From: an uncultured Oscillospiraceae bacterium
Lineage (GTDB): Bacteria > Bacillota > Clostridia > Oscillospirales > Acutalibacteraceae
DNA: 13,320 nt
Assembly (NCBI GenBank): GCA_900543555.1
Contig: UQRL01000047.1
Location: forward strand, 1 to 13,320
Reading direction: 5' to 3'
Numbering within the stretch: position 1 is the stretch's first letter; every line of letters begins with the position of its first letter. The position numbers and the translations under genes are program-made. This document shows, piece by piece, positions 5,504-13,191 of the stretch. The notes below the pieces were generated by a model. The model saw only the letters and a list, made by a program, of their open reading frames with translations. It was not told where the DNA came from and did no database searches.

Positions 5504-7321
5504 TCACGCCTCTTCCCCAGGGGGCATCTCCCGGCGGCTTCCCCTGGCCCGGGGCTCCACGGCACGGCGGACTGTGTACTCCGCCAAGGTGGGGTCATGG
5601 CGCAGGGCCATCCGGCTCAGCCAACCCGCCGCGGCCTTGTTTTCCAGCAGGCCGGTATCCTGCAGAATGGCCTCAAAGCTGGGCATCTCGGAAAGGCGCA
5701 GCTCCACCTTTCCACCCGGGAAAAAAAACAGCTTCATCACCCGCGCGCTGGACTGCTCCAAAAACGGCAACAGCACCTTTAAAACCGTGTTGCCATCCTC
5801 ATCCCGGGCAAAGCAGGCGCTGGCCGCCGCCAGATACCGCTCGCCGTTGGCCGCCACTTCGCAGGGCTGGCCCGTTCCCGCGAAATCCAGCAGGAGCTGG
5901 CTTTTCTCCTCCCCCTCCCCCACGGTCATGGTGAACTGGCCGTCCTCCAAGCCGAAGCGCAGGGAGCGGATGCCGGGGGTGAAATTGTTTTGCAGCAGCT
6001 GGGTGAACAGGGGCAGCAGCCGGGCGCCCTCTGGCTCCAGGCAGTACTCCTTGCCGTCCAGCAGGCGGCATTCCAGAGGAAGCCGGCGCTCCGGGGAGCG
6101 GAAGGGGAACCGCTGCCTCTGCCGGCCGGGGGCCTCTGGGGGAGACGGGAAGGTGCTCTGAAGATTGCGGGCCTTGGCGCAGAAAGCCTTCAGCTCCCCA
6201 TAGGCTTTCCGGTTGGAGGGAAGGGCGCCGCCTGGCTGGAACTCTTTGCCCTCGAAGAACTCCTCCACCAGGGAGATGGTGGTGGAAGTCTTGAACAGGC
6301 AGTCATTCCCGCCGGTGGTGACCACCACCATGTCCACGTCCGGCAGGACGATGATATTCTGCCCTAAAATGCCGTTGCACAGGTAGGAGCCGGGCCGCTT
6401 GCCCATCCACAGCTGGAAGCCGTAGCCCTGCTCCCCCATCTCGGGGGGAGTGGCCATCTGCGGGGAGCACATCTCCTCCAAGAATTCCCGGGGCACCAGG
6501 CGGCGGCCGTCCCATACGCCCTCCTGCAGAAAGAGCTGGCCCAGTTTGGCCATGTCCTCGGGGAACAGGTAAAGCCCCCACCCCCCTTTCTCAACGCCTT
6601 GAGGGCTCTTTTCCCAGTGGAGCCGCCCCATGGAAAGGGGGGCAAAGAGCCGGGGCCGCAGAAATTCCGTCAAACCCATGCCGGAGCGCTCCCGGACAAT
6701 GCAGGAGAGCACATAGCTGTTCATGCTGTTGTAAGCGAACTTGGCGCCGGGCTCGAACCCCACGCCAGAGGAGAAGAAATCCCCCAGCCAGTCCTCACTG
6801 GTGACGGCCCCGGCCTCGTTGAAGTTGACGCCGCTGCTCATGGTCAGCAGGTGCCGCACTGTGACAGCCTTCATCCGCCGGAAGGCCAAGGGGTTTGCCA
6901 AAGGGGAGAGCCTGCCGGGAAAGATATCGCAGATGTGCTCCTCCAAAGAGAGCTTCCCCTCCCCCACCAACATGCCAACTGCCAGGGCGGTAAGGCTTTT
7001 GCACATGGAGTGGGTTACATGCCACACATCCTCCCGGTAAGGGGCAAAGGAGCAGGAGCACACCACCTTTCCATGGCGGAGCACCATCAGGGTATGGGGG
7101 TTGATGGTGGGATGGACCTGGGCCCGGCGGAGAAATTCTAAAAGCTGGCGGGAGGAAAGCCCCTCCCGCTCTGGGCTGCTGCGGGGCAAGGGCATCCCTG
7201 TGTAGCCCACCCCCCTGCCCCCAGCCCTCTGCGGCCGGAAGCGCACCCGCCCCACCTGTGGTTTGCGCTGAAACAGATCCGAGAGCACCTCTAGGGTGCG
7301 GCGCTGTGTGCGAAAGTCCAT
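5504..7321 (-). CDS. Serine beta-lactamase-fold hydrolase (PF00144 type) with C-terminal extension
   Basis: The 605-residue protein's residues ~45-345 match the class C beta-lactamase/penicillin-binding/esterase fold. The nucleophile motif SxxK is S105-M-C-K108 in HVTHSMCKSLTALAVGML, the second motif is Y197-N-S in FAYNSMNSYVLS, and LLTMSSG, WGLYLFPEDMAKLGQLFL and WDGRRLVP are typical of the family. The third motif (usually HxG) is not canonical; the region reads CNGILGQNIIVLPD. Residues ~400-605 form an additional region with no family I recognise, rich in hydrophobic/charged alternation. No signal peptide or membrane helix is seen, so it is probably cytoplasmic and not a classical antibiotic-resistance enzyme. 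The ATG at 7321 has AAGGGGGAAG upstream. It follows the aminopeptidase terminator; a weak TTGAGA-18-TTTAAA pair (7365-7336) might be its promoter. Substrate unknown. Confidence 0.85.
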   Translation of the reverse strand: MDFRTQRRTLEVLSDLFQRKPQVGRVRFRPQRAGGRGVGYTGMPLPRSSPEREGLSSRQLLEFLRRAQVHPTINPHTLMVLRHGKVVCSCSFAPYREDVWHVTHSMCKSLTALAVGMLVGEGKLSLEEHICDIFPGRLSPLANPLAFRRMKAVTVRHLLTMSSGVNFNEAGAVTSEDWLGDFFSSGVGFEPGAKFAYNSMNSYVLSCIVRERSGMGLTEFLRPRLFAPLSMGRLHWEKSPQGVEKGGWGLYLFPEDMAKLGQLFLQEGVWDGRRLVPREFLEEMCSPQMATPPEMGEQGYGFQLWMGKRPGSYLCNGILGQNIIVLPDVDMVVVTTGGNDCLFKTSTTISLVEEFFEGKEFQPGGALPSNRKAYGELKAFCAKARNLQSTFPSPPEAPGRQRQRFPFRSPERRLPLECRLLDGKEYCLEPEGARLLPLFTQLLQNNFTPGIRSLRFGLEDGQFTMTVGEGEEKSQLLLDFAGTGQPCEVAANGERYLAAASACFARDEDGNTVLKVLLPFLEQSSARVMKLFFFPGGKVELRLSEMPSFEAILQDTGLLENKAAAGWLSRMALRHDPTLAEYTVRRAVEPRARGSRREMPPGEEA

Positions 7322-7362
7322 GTGCCTTCCCCCTTTTTAAATAAAGAAATCAAACAGAATCT

Positions 7363-7402
7363 CAAAAAAGCAGAAAATGGGAAGCTGCCACCGCTTCCCA
7401 TT
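7363..7402 (-). terminator. Intrinsic terminator after the M18 aminopeptidase gene
   Basis: A perfect 10-bp stem AATGGGAAGC / GCTTCCCATT (7402-7393 and 7385-7376) encloses a 7-base loop GGTGGCA and is followed by TTCTGCTTTTTTG. It begins 14 bases after the TAA stop codon. Confidence 0.85.
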
Positions 7403-7416
7403 CCCCTAAAATCAGC

Positions 7417-8829
7417 TTATTCCGCCAGGAAATAAGCCTTGAAGGCCTTGTAGGCCATATACACGTCCAGCTTGGAGACCACCTCGAAGGGGGAGTGCAT
7501 GGACAGCACGGGCACACCCACGTCGATGACATCGGCGTTCAGGCGGGAGATATCCAGCGCCACGGTGCCGCCGCCGCCCTGGTCCACCTTGCCCAGCTCA
7601 CCAATCTGCCAGATAACGCCGTTGTCATCAAAGATCTTGCGCACCTGGGCCACAAACTCGGCGTTGGCGTCGTTAGAACCGCCCTTGCCCCGGGACCCGG
7701 TGTATTTGGCCACGCCCACGCCCCGGTTCAAATAGCAGGAATTGCCCGCCTCAAAGGCAGAGGCATAGGTGGGGTCATACGCGGCCGTCACGTCCGCGGA
7801 GAGACAGGTGGACTGGGAGAACACATGGTGTGCCATCCAGCCCTCGCCGCCAGCCAAATCGGCGATGAAGTAGTTTAAGAACTCAGAGGCCAGGCCTGTG
7901 TTGCCCACGCTGCCGATCTCCTCCTTGTCCGCCAGCACGGTGATGGCGGTGTACTCCGGCACGCCGCAGTCGAAGATGGCCTCCAGGGCGGGGTAAGCGC
8001 ACACCCGGTCATCGTGGCCGTAGGCGCCGATCATAGAGCGGTCGAAGCCGATATCCACAGCCTTGAAGGCAGGCACGAACTCGATCTCCGCGGAGATCAG
8101 GTCGCTCTCCACAATGCCATACTGCTGGTGCAGGATGTTCATAATGTTCAGCTTGAACTGCTGCTCCCCTTCCCCATCGGTAAGGGGCAGGCTGCCCACC
8201 AAAATGTTCAGGTCCTCGCCGTTGATGGCTTCCCCCAGGGTCTTGCCCATCTGGTCCTTGCCCAGGTGGGGCAGGATGTCGGTGATGGTGAACTGGGGAT
8301 CGCCCTCTTTCTCGCCCACGTTGACGGTGATCTCGGTGCCGTCCTTGCGGACGATCTTGCCGTGCATGGACAGGGGGATGGCGGTCCACTGATATTTCTT
8401 GATGCCGCCGTAATAGTGGGTCTTCAGCAGGGCCATCTCGCTGGACTCATACAGAGGGATGGGCTTCAGGTCGATGCGGGGGCTGTCGATGTGGGCCGCG
8501 GCAATGCGCACACCCCTCTTCACGCCCTTTTTGCCAATGACCGCCAGGCACAATGCCTTGCCCCGGTTGTTGTAGTACACCTTGTCCCCGGGCTGGTACA
8601 TCTTCATGGGGCGCAGGGGCTCGAAGCCGGCGGCTTCGGCGGCCTGCACGGCCCAGGTGACGGTCTCCCGCTCGGTCTTGGCGGCGTTCATAAAGGCCTT
8701 GTAACCCTCGGCGAACGCGTCCGCCTTCTGCAGCTCCCCGGCCCCCGCCTTGGCAGCGCCGTGGGTGCGGTCGTTGAGAAGCTCCTTGGCCAAAGCCTTG
8801 GGGTCAATTTTTTCGTTTTTCTTGGACAT
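7417..8829 (-). CDS. M18 family aminopeptidase (aspartyl aminopeptidase type)
   Basis: A zinc-dependent cytosolic aminopeptidase that removes N-terminal residues, often acidic ones, from peptides. It has 470 residues, normal for the family. The binuclear metal site is visible: H113 (AAAHIDSPRIDLKP), D274 in GAYGHDDRVCAYPAL, E303/E304 in VLADKEEIGSVGNTG, D346 in STCLSADVTAAYDP and H445 in VPVLSMHSPFE. The glycine-rich GSRGKGGSNDANAEF and DQGGGGTVALD segments also fit. The ATG at 8829 has GGAGG eight bases upstream. A TTG at 8844 would extend it by five residues, but that TTG overlaps the Shine-Dalgarno. The gene starts 56 bases after the small membrane protein at 8886 and is closed by a strong terminator, so the two small genes and this one may share a transcript. 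Exact gene name is not assigned because M18 paralogs are hard to tell apart. Confidence 0.95.
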   Translation of the reverse strand: MSKKNEKIDPKALAKELLNDRTHGAAKAGAGELQKADAFAEGYKAFMNAAKTERETVTWAVQAAEAAGFEPLRPMKMYQPGDKVYYNNRGKALCLAVIGKKGVKRGVRIAAAHIDSPRIDLKPIPLYESSEMALLKTHYYGGIKKYQWTAIPLSMHGKIVRKDGTEITVNVGEKEGDPQFTITDILPHLGKDQMGKTLGEAINGEDLNILVGSLPLTDGEGEQQFKLNIMNILHQQYGIVESDLISAEIEFVPAFKAVDIGFDRSMIGAYGHDDRVCAYPALEAIFDCGVPEYTAITVLADKEEIGSVGNTGLASEFLNYFIADLAGGEGWMAHHVFSQSTCLSADVTAAYDPTYASAFEAGNSCYLNRGVGVAKYTGSRGKGGSNDANAEFVAQVRKIFDDNGVIWQIGELGKVDQGGGGTVALDISRLNADVIDVGVPVLSMHSPFEVVSKLDVYMAYKAFKAYFLAE

Positions 8830-8885
8830 TTTCAGATCCTCCAATCACTTAATTTCGCATGAAATCTTTTTATCTAAATGGATGG

Positions 8886-9395
8886 TCAGTTCAGCACTTC
8901 GATATAGATAGGATGATAGGTAGCCGGAGCGATTAACTGCGCAGCATCTCCATTGAGGTATACCGTCCGGACAATATCCCCCGCCCGCAAATCCTCATAG
9001 GCAAGGGGCTGGCCGTTCTTCTCGATGATAAGCCCCGGCGTCTGGGCAAGATAGCCGCTCTGGCAGAAGGCGTCAAACTTCCCGGAGGCGTCCAGACCGG
9101 TTACATAAAGGCTATTGCGGATGCCAGACTCTTCGGTCTCCTTCAGCTCTCCTATAAAGGAATTGGTATCGAACCACAGGTACTTCTCCACACTGTCTTT
9201 ATATTTCTCTTGCCGGTCATGGTATTGTTTCATATAAAGACCCTCAACCATCACGCCATCCACCACCGTGTAGCCATCCTCCCAGGGGTTGCCCAGCCGG
9301 AAGGCATGATAGCCCCAGAAGAAACACCCCACTGCCACGCTCACAATAGCGGCGAAAAACAGGAACAGTCCCAACAGCAAGCGTTTCACACTCAT
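8886..9395 (-). CDS. Small membrane-anchored protein, unknown function (second of a paralogous pair)
   Basis: I do not recognise this 169-residue protein. It has a basic start (MSVKR), one transmembrane helix (~5-27), and an extracytoplasmic domain of about 135 residues. Its C-terminal half shares a pattern with the upstream neighbour: a GxFFxGxxA signature at the membrane exit, N-S-L-Y-V-x-G matching N-T-L-L-V-x-G, then NGQPLAYEDLRAGDIVRTVY matching the neighbour's NG-W-PLEDM-PGM-L-ITY, and a terminal P-I-VL strand pattern. This looks like a diverged tandem duplicate. The ATG overlaps the upstream stop as ATGA, implying translational coupling. It precedes the M18 aminopeptidase gene by 56 bases. 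A ligand-binding or envelope-sensing role is possible but unproven. Confidence 0.8.
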   Translation of the reverse strand: MSVKRLLLGLFLFFAAIVSVAVGCFFWGYHAFRLGNPWEDGYTVVDGVMVEGLYMKQYHDRQEKYKDSVEKYLWFDTNSFIGELKETEESGIRNSLYVTGLDASGKFDAFCQSGYLAQTPGLIIEKNGQPLAYEDLRAGDIVRTVYLNGDAAQLIAPATYHPIYIEVLN

Positions 9396-9823
9396 GGAAG
9401 CTCCTCCTCATAAGACCAGTGACCGCCGGCAGTGAGGTTGCCTTGCAGCACAATTGCCAGCACATGGGGAATCTCCCCCGGCTGCCCCTGCCGGATTTCC
9501 CCTTGATAAGTGATGGACAGCCTCATGCCGGGGAACATATCCTCCAAGGGCCAGTCCACTCCATTGAGTTTCACCGGGACGCCGTTGTCCACCGTGAGTA
9601 GGTATTGGCCCTGCTGGTCCTCTCGGTTGACGGAAGACCCCTGCACCAGCAGAGTGTTCTCTCCCCGCAGTTCCAGGAAAGTGGCATACAAAAAATCTGT
9701 TTCCCGCCAGGTTGGAACCGCTCGCCAGGCGGCCGTTTTTCCCAGGAAAAACGCCCCTGATCCCACGCAGGCCAAAATTGCGACACACAAAGCCAACACA
9801 ACTGCCTTTTTCAGCTTTGCCAT
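9392..9823 (-). CDS. Small membrane-anchored protein, DUF3221-like, unknown function (first of a paralogous pair)
   Basis: The 143-residue protein has a basic start (MAKLKK), one transmembrane helix (~7-28), and a ~110-residue extracytoplasmic domain. The end of that domain (GMRLSITYQGEIRQGQPGEI, then PHVLAIVLQ) resembles the small beta-barrel DUF3221-type domains of Gram-positive envelope proteins, which carry a G-x-V-x-V-x-Y-G then P-x-I-x-x-V-x-x-I pattern. That similarity is from memory of the pattern, not a search. The ATG has a run of G residues (AAAGGGGGGG) upstream at about 5 bases. A candidate promoter (9872-9844) sits just before it, and its TGA overlaps the next gene's ATG. Function unknown. 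Confidence 0.8.
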   Translation of the reverse strand: MAKLKKAVVLALCVAILACVGSGAFFLGKTAAWRAVPTWRETDFLYATFLELRGENTLLVQGSSVNREDQQGQYLLTVDNGVPVKLNGVDWPLEDMFPGMRLSITYQGEIRQGQPGEIPHVLAIVLQGNLTAGGHWSYEEELP

Positions 9824-9843
9824 ACCATCCCCCCCTTTCCCCT

Positions 9844-9872
9844 ACTCTACCACGGTTTGGGAGAAATTGCAA
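9844..9872 (-). promoter_or_regulatory. Candidate promoter of the paired small membrane protein genes
   Basis: TTGCAA (9872-9867) and TAGAGT (9849-9844) are separated by 17 bases, each matching the SigA consensus at four of six positions. It occupies the 51-base gap between the lytic transglycosylase stop and the next ATG, so the downstream genes may be transcribed independently of the prfA series. Confidence 0.5.
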
Positions 9873-9874
9873 TG

Positions 9875-10432
9875 TCAGCCGTACAGTTTCCGGTATATCT
9901 CATAGGCCCGCTGGACCTTCTCCACATAGGCGTCCGTCTCCGGGTAGGGGATGGTGTGCAGGGTCTCCCCATCGTGGGAGTAATCCCCGCTCTCCAGCCA
10001 CTGGCTCACATTGCCCATACCCGCGTTGTAAGCGGCCAAGGCCACCTCCAAGCTGCCGTACTGGTCCAGCAGCAGCCGCAGCAGGGCACACCCGCAGTGG
10101 ATGTTGTCCTCCGGCTGGAACACGTCGGCTCCTCCATCTTCAGTGGGGTAGAGGGAGGCAATCCAGTCAAAGGTCTCCTGGGTCAGCTGCATCAGCCCCT
10201 TGGCACCGGCGGAGGAGACCGCCTGGGAATCAAAGCCGCTCTCCGTCTTAATGATGGCGTAGACCAGGTCCGGGTCCAGCTCGAACTGGGCGGCCTCCCG
10301 CTCCACCAGGTCGGCATAACGCTGGGGGTACAGGAATTTCATGCCCGCCTCTACCAGCCGGGGACCGAAAAGCACTGCCCCCGCCGCCAGGAAAATGGCA
10401 AGCACGAGGGCCACGAGGCAACCTTTCTTCAT
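9875..10432 (-). CDS. Membrane-anchored soluble lytic transglycosylase (SLT domain)
   Basis: It cleaves the MurNAc-GlcNAc bond of peptidoglycan with formation of 1,6-anhydro-MurNAc. The 185 residues hold a short N-terminal transmembrane or uncleaved signal segment (~5-23) and an SLT domain. The catalytic glutamate is E64 in IIKTESGFDSQAVSSAGAKG, followed by GLMQLTQETFDW, then NIHCGCALLRLLLDQYG and the substrate-groove motif ALAAYNAGMGNV (~131-142), ending in YVEKVQRAYEIYRKLYG. No LysM or other binding domain is attached. The ATG overlaps the stop of the upstream TsaC-CoaE gene as ATGA, so it is probably translationally coupled to it. It is the last gene of the prfA series, with a new promoter just after its stop. 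Confidence 0.93.
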   Translation of the reverse strand: MKKGCLVALVLAIFLAAGAVLFGPRLVEAGMKFLYPQRYADLVEREAAQFELDPDLVYAIIKTESGFDSQAVSSAGAKGLMQLTQETFDWIASLYPTEDGGADVFQPEDNIHCGCALLRLLLDQYGSLEVALAAYNAGMGNVSQWLESGDYSHDGETLHTIPYPETDAYVEKVQRAYEIYRKLYG

Positions 10433-12054
10433 AGGCTCGGGTTCTCCAATTCTTGTTCCAATTCCTCCAGGAAGGGGGCCAAGGCCGCCTTCATGTCCGT
10501 GCCGGGGCCGTTCTCCACCAGGAAGTCTGCCCGGCTGGTGTAAAATTCCGGAGAGGGCTGCGCTTCTAACCGGCGCAGGGCCGCCTCTTGGGTCAGACCA
10601 TCCCGCCGCAGGATGCGGGCCAGCCGCTCCTCCTTGGGGGCGTTCACGACCAACACGCGGGAACAGATGGAATCCAGCCCCGCTTCCAGCAGGGTGGGGG
10701 CGTCCAGGGCCAACTGCCTATAACCCTGGGCCTCCCCCTCCTCCAACAGCTTGCGCACATAGCGGAGAATCCGCGGGAAGGTGATCTCTCCCAGACGGGT
10801 GCGGGCCTCCTCTGAAGAAAAGGCGCGGCGGGCAAGCTCAGCCCGGTCCAGCATCCCATCCCGAAGCACCTGGGGCCCAAAGGCAGTGGAGAGCTCTGCC
10901 AAACAGGGGCCATCATAGACCAGGGGGCTGCGGGTGGCCTGGTCGCAGTCCACCACAAGCCAGCCCCTGTCCCGCAGCACCTGGGCCGCTGTGGACTTGC
11001 CGGCCCCTGTGGGGCCCGTCAGGCCCAGGATGTGCCGCCCCTTGGGGTTGATCACCTGGAAGGCCGCCGCCCGGATGAGCCGGTTATACACAGCCAGGCC
11101 CACCCCGCGCTTTCGCGGCATGGCGGCGTAAGCCTTCACAACCCCCGCCTCGTCCAAGCCGTGGAGGGCTTCAAAAAGCCGATGGGCCTGGCTGGCACTG
11201 TCATAGCGGCTTCCATAGGCCAGAGCGGGCACTTGCAGAAAGGGGGCATCCTCCTCAAAGCACAGGGCCCAGCCGTCCCCCCGCTGGTTGACGTACTCCA
11301 CATACTCCTGGGGGGCGGCATCCACAATGACCACCTCCGCTTTGGGGGAGTAGTGCTTATACTTCATGCCGGGGGAAGCGGCCCTCTGCCCCGCCTTCAT
11401 GCGGTGCAGTACCGCCGGGTCCACCTCCACCTCCCCCAGCACATTCCGCAGCTGGGAGAGCGTGACGCCGCCAGGCCGCAGGAGGCGGGGCACCGGGGTG
11501 GCCAGGGTCAGCACGGTGGACTCCACCCCCACGTCGCAGTCGCCGCCGTCTAAAAGGGCGTCCACCCGGCCGGTCAGGTCCTCCTGCACATGGTGGAAGG
11601 TGGTGGGGCTGGGCCGGCCGGACAGGTTGGCGGAAGGGGCCGCCAGGGGCACCTCCGCCGCGTCGATGACCGCCCGGGCCGTGGGGTGGGAGGGGCAGCG
11701 CACCGCCACCGTATCCAGGCCGCCGCTGGTCTCCCGGGGGATGCGGTCCGACTTGGGCAGGATGATGGTAAGCGGGCCGGGCCAGAAGGCGGCGGCCAAT
11801 TTTTTGGCGCTTTCCGGCACCTCTTGTACCAGGGGCGGCAGTTGGGCCGGGTCGCTGATGTGGACAATCAGAGGGTTATCCGAGGGGCGGCCCTTGGCCT
11901 GGTAGATCTTTTTCACGGCGTCCCCGTCCAGGGCGTTGGCGGCCAGGCCGTACACCGTCTCCGTGGGGATGGCCACCAGGCCGCCCCGCCGCAGGATGGC
12001 ACCGGCTGCCTGGATATCGCCGGGGCAGCGGTCGCTTAAAACTAAGGTCTCCAT
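10429..12054 (-). CDS. Fused L-threonylcarbamoyladenylate synthase (TsaC/Sua5) and dephospho-CoA kinase (CoaE)
   Basis: One uninterrupted 541-residue frame joins two normally separate enzymes. Residues 1-~338 are a full-length Sua5: KKIYQAKGRPSDNPLIVHI, FWPGPLTIILP, APSANLSGRPSPTT, VESTV, LLRPGGVT, the linker SPGMKYKHYSPKAEV, and the C-terminal Sua5 domain ending GVGLAVYNRLIRAAAFQVI. This half makes threonylcarbamoyl-AMP for t6A37 of tRNA. After a 6-7 residue join (NPKGRHI), residues 342-541 are CoaE, the last step of coenzyme A synthesis: Walker A GLTGPTGAGKST (K353), VVDCDQATRSPL, FGPQVLRDGMLDRAELARRAF, LALDAPTLLEAGLD and RILRRDGLT. Both halves look complete. The ATG at 12054 is chosen because AAGGAGG is seven bases upstream; the ATG at 12060 abuts it. 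The Shine-Dalgarno overlaps the prfA TAA. Stop overlaps the next ATG. Confidence 0.93.
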   Translation of the reverse strand: METLVLSDRCPGDIQAAGAILRRGGLVAIPTETVYGLAANALDGDAVKKIYQAKGRPSDNPLIVHISDPAQLPPLVQEVPESAKKLAAAFWPGPLTIILPKSDRIPRETSGGLDTVAVRCPSHPTARAVIDAAEVPLAAPSANLSGRPSPTTFHHVQEDLTGRVDALLDGGDCDVGVESTVLTLATPVPRLLRPGGVTLSQLRNVLGEVEVDPAVLHRMKAGQRAASPGMKYKHYSPKAEVVIVDAAPQEYVEYVNQRGDGWALCFEEDAPFLQVPALAYGSRYDSASQAHRLFEALHGLDEAGVVKAYAAMPRKRGVGLAVYNRLIRAAAFQVINPKGRHILGLTGPTGAGKSTAAQVLRDRGWLVVDCDQATRSPLVYDGPCLAELSTAFGPQVLRDGMLDRAELARRAFSSEEARTRLGEITFPRILRYVRKLLEEGEAQGYRQLALDAPTLLEAGLDSICSRVLVVNAPKEERLARILRRDGLTQEAALRRLEAQPSPEFYTSRADFLVENGPGTDMKAALAPFLEELEQELENPSL

Positions 12055-12066
12055 TTTCATCCCTCC

Positions 12067-13140
12067 TTATGCCTGCTGGGCCTCTTCCAGCTGGGCGGCC
12101 CGGTCCGCTGCGACGAGGCTGTCAATGATCTCATCCAGGGAACCACCCAGGATTTCCTCCAGCTTATAGAGCGTCAGGCCGATGCGGTGGTCTGTCACCC
12201 GGCCCTGGGGGAAGTTATAGGTGCGGATCCGCTCGGAGCGGTCGCCAGAGCCCACCTGGCTGCGGCGCTCCTGGGCCACCTGGGCGTCAGCTTTCTTTCG
12301 CTCCTGGTCCAGCAGGCGGGCCCGCAGCACTTTCAGGGCCTTGTCCTTGTTCTTGTACTGGCTGCGCTCATCCTGGCATTCCACCACCATGCCTGTGGGC
12401 AGGTGGGTAATCCGAATGGCAGAGGAGGTCTTGTTGATGTGCTGTCCTCCCGCACCGCTGGAGCGAAAGGTGTCAATCTGCAGGTCCTTGGGGTCGATAT
12501 CCACCTCTACCTCTTCCGCCTCGGGCAAAACGGCCACCGTGGCGGCAGAGGTGTGAATGCGCCCCTGGGTCTCCGTCTCGGGGACTCTTTGTACCCGGTG
12601 GACGCCGCTTTCATACTTTAAACGAGAGTAGGCCCCCTCCCCATCAATGAGGAAGCTGACCTCTTTAAAGCCCCCCAGCTCCGTCTCGCTGAGGGAGACA
12701 ATTTCTGTTTTCCAGCCCTTCCCCTCCGCATAGGCCAAGTACATGCGGTACAGGTCATAGGCGAAAAGGGCTGCCTCTTCACCGCCCGTGCCGCCCCGGA
12801 TCTCCACGATAACATTCTTCTCATCGTTGGGGTCCTTTGGCAGGAGCAAAAGCTTCAGCTCTTCTTCCAAGCGGGAGAGCTCTGCCCCCTTCTCCTTCAG
12901 CTCCTGCTGGGCCATTTCCCGCAGCTCCCGGTCGGAGGACTCTTCCAGCAGCTCTTTGGCGCCATCGAAATCACGCTGGCACTGCCGCCAAGCCTGATAG
13001 GCCTCCACAATAGGGGCAAGTTCCTTGTGCTCTTTCATCAGGGCCGTATAAAGCTGCCGGTCCGCCGCGGTTTGGGGATCGTAGAGTTTCAGATTCAGTT
13101 CCTCGAAACGGTTTTCAAACACTTGCAGGTTCTCAAACAT
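12067..13140 (-). CDS. prfA: Peptide chain release factor 1
   Basis: RF1 releases nascent chains at UAA and UAG codons. It is 357 residues from the ATG at 13140. The stop-codon recognition loop is PET (residues 187-189 in [20 protein letters not shown]), a PxT motif that marks RF1 rather than RF2 (SPF). The catalytic GGQ is at residues 231-233 in [33 protein letters not shown] and the C-terminal [20 protein letters not shown] also fit. No prmC methyltransferase is seen downstream. Start choice: the only Shine-Dalgarno-like element is GGAAAGG, 11 bases from this ATG; upstream TTG (13146) and GTG (13149) codons are possible but the family usually begins MFE-L. That element lies inside a 10-bp inverted repeat. 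The stop is TAA. Confidence 0.97.
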   Translation of the reverse strand: MFENLQVFENRFEELNLKLYDPQTAADRQLYTALMKEHKELAPIVEAYQAWRQCQRDFDGAKELLEESSDRELREMAQQELKEKGAELSRLEEELKLLLLPKDPNDEKNVIVEIRGGTGGEEAALFAYDLYRMYLAYAEGKGWKTEIVSLSETELGGFKEVSFLIDGEGAYSRLKYESGVHRVQRVPETETQGRIHTSAATVAVLPEAEEVEVDIDPKDLQIDTFRSSGAGGQHINKTSSAIRITHLPTGMVVECQDERSQYKNKDKALKVLRARLLDQERKKADAQVAQERRSQVGSGDRSERIRTYNFPQGRVTDHRIGLTLYKLEEILGGSLDEIIDSLVAADRAAQLEEAQQA

Positions 13141-13148
13141 ATGCAACA

Positions 13149-13191
13149 CAGCCTTTCCAATCGTTGTGGGGTTCTAAGCAGGGAAAGGCTG
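13149..13191 (-). promoter_or_regulatory. Inverted repeat sequestering the prfA ribosome binding site
   Basis: A perfect 10-bp inverted repeat, CAGCCTTTCC (13191-13182) and GGAAAGGCTG (13158-13149), with a 23-base loop, fills the space between the DUF951 stop and the prfA start. The 5' arm begins at the base after the UAG stop codon. The 3' arm contains GGAAAGG, the only Shine-Dalgarno-like sequence for prfA. No U-tract follows, so it is not an intrinsic terminator. Pairing would hide the ribosome binding site. Confidence 0.65.

Noticed and set aside
5504..7321. Beta-lactamase antibiotic-resistance gene
   Set aside because: No signal peptide, an atypical third motif and a large extra C-terminal region; the SxxK fold is shared by many esterases and peptidases.
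8830..8844. TTG start adding five residues to the M18 aminopeptidase
   Set aside because: The TTG overlaps the GGAGG Shine-Dalgarno that is correctly spaced for the ATG at 8829.
12513..12584. PET instead of PAT/PVT in the RF1 recognition loop as a possible altered stop-codon specificity
   Set aside because: The middle position of PxT varies naturally among RF1 proteins, the flanking residues are normal, and the genes here use TAA, TAG and TGA as ordinary stops.
13149..13191. Inverted repeat before prfA as an intrinsic terminator
   Set aside because: The loop is 23 bases and no U-tract follows; the 3' arm carries the prfA ribosome binding site instead.
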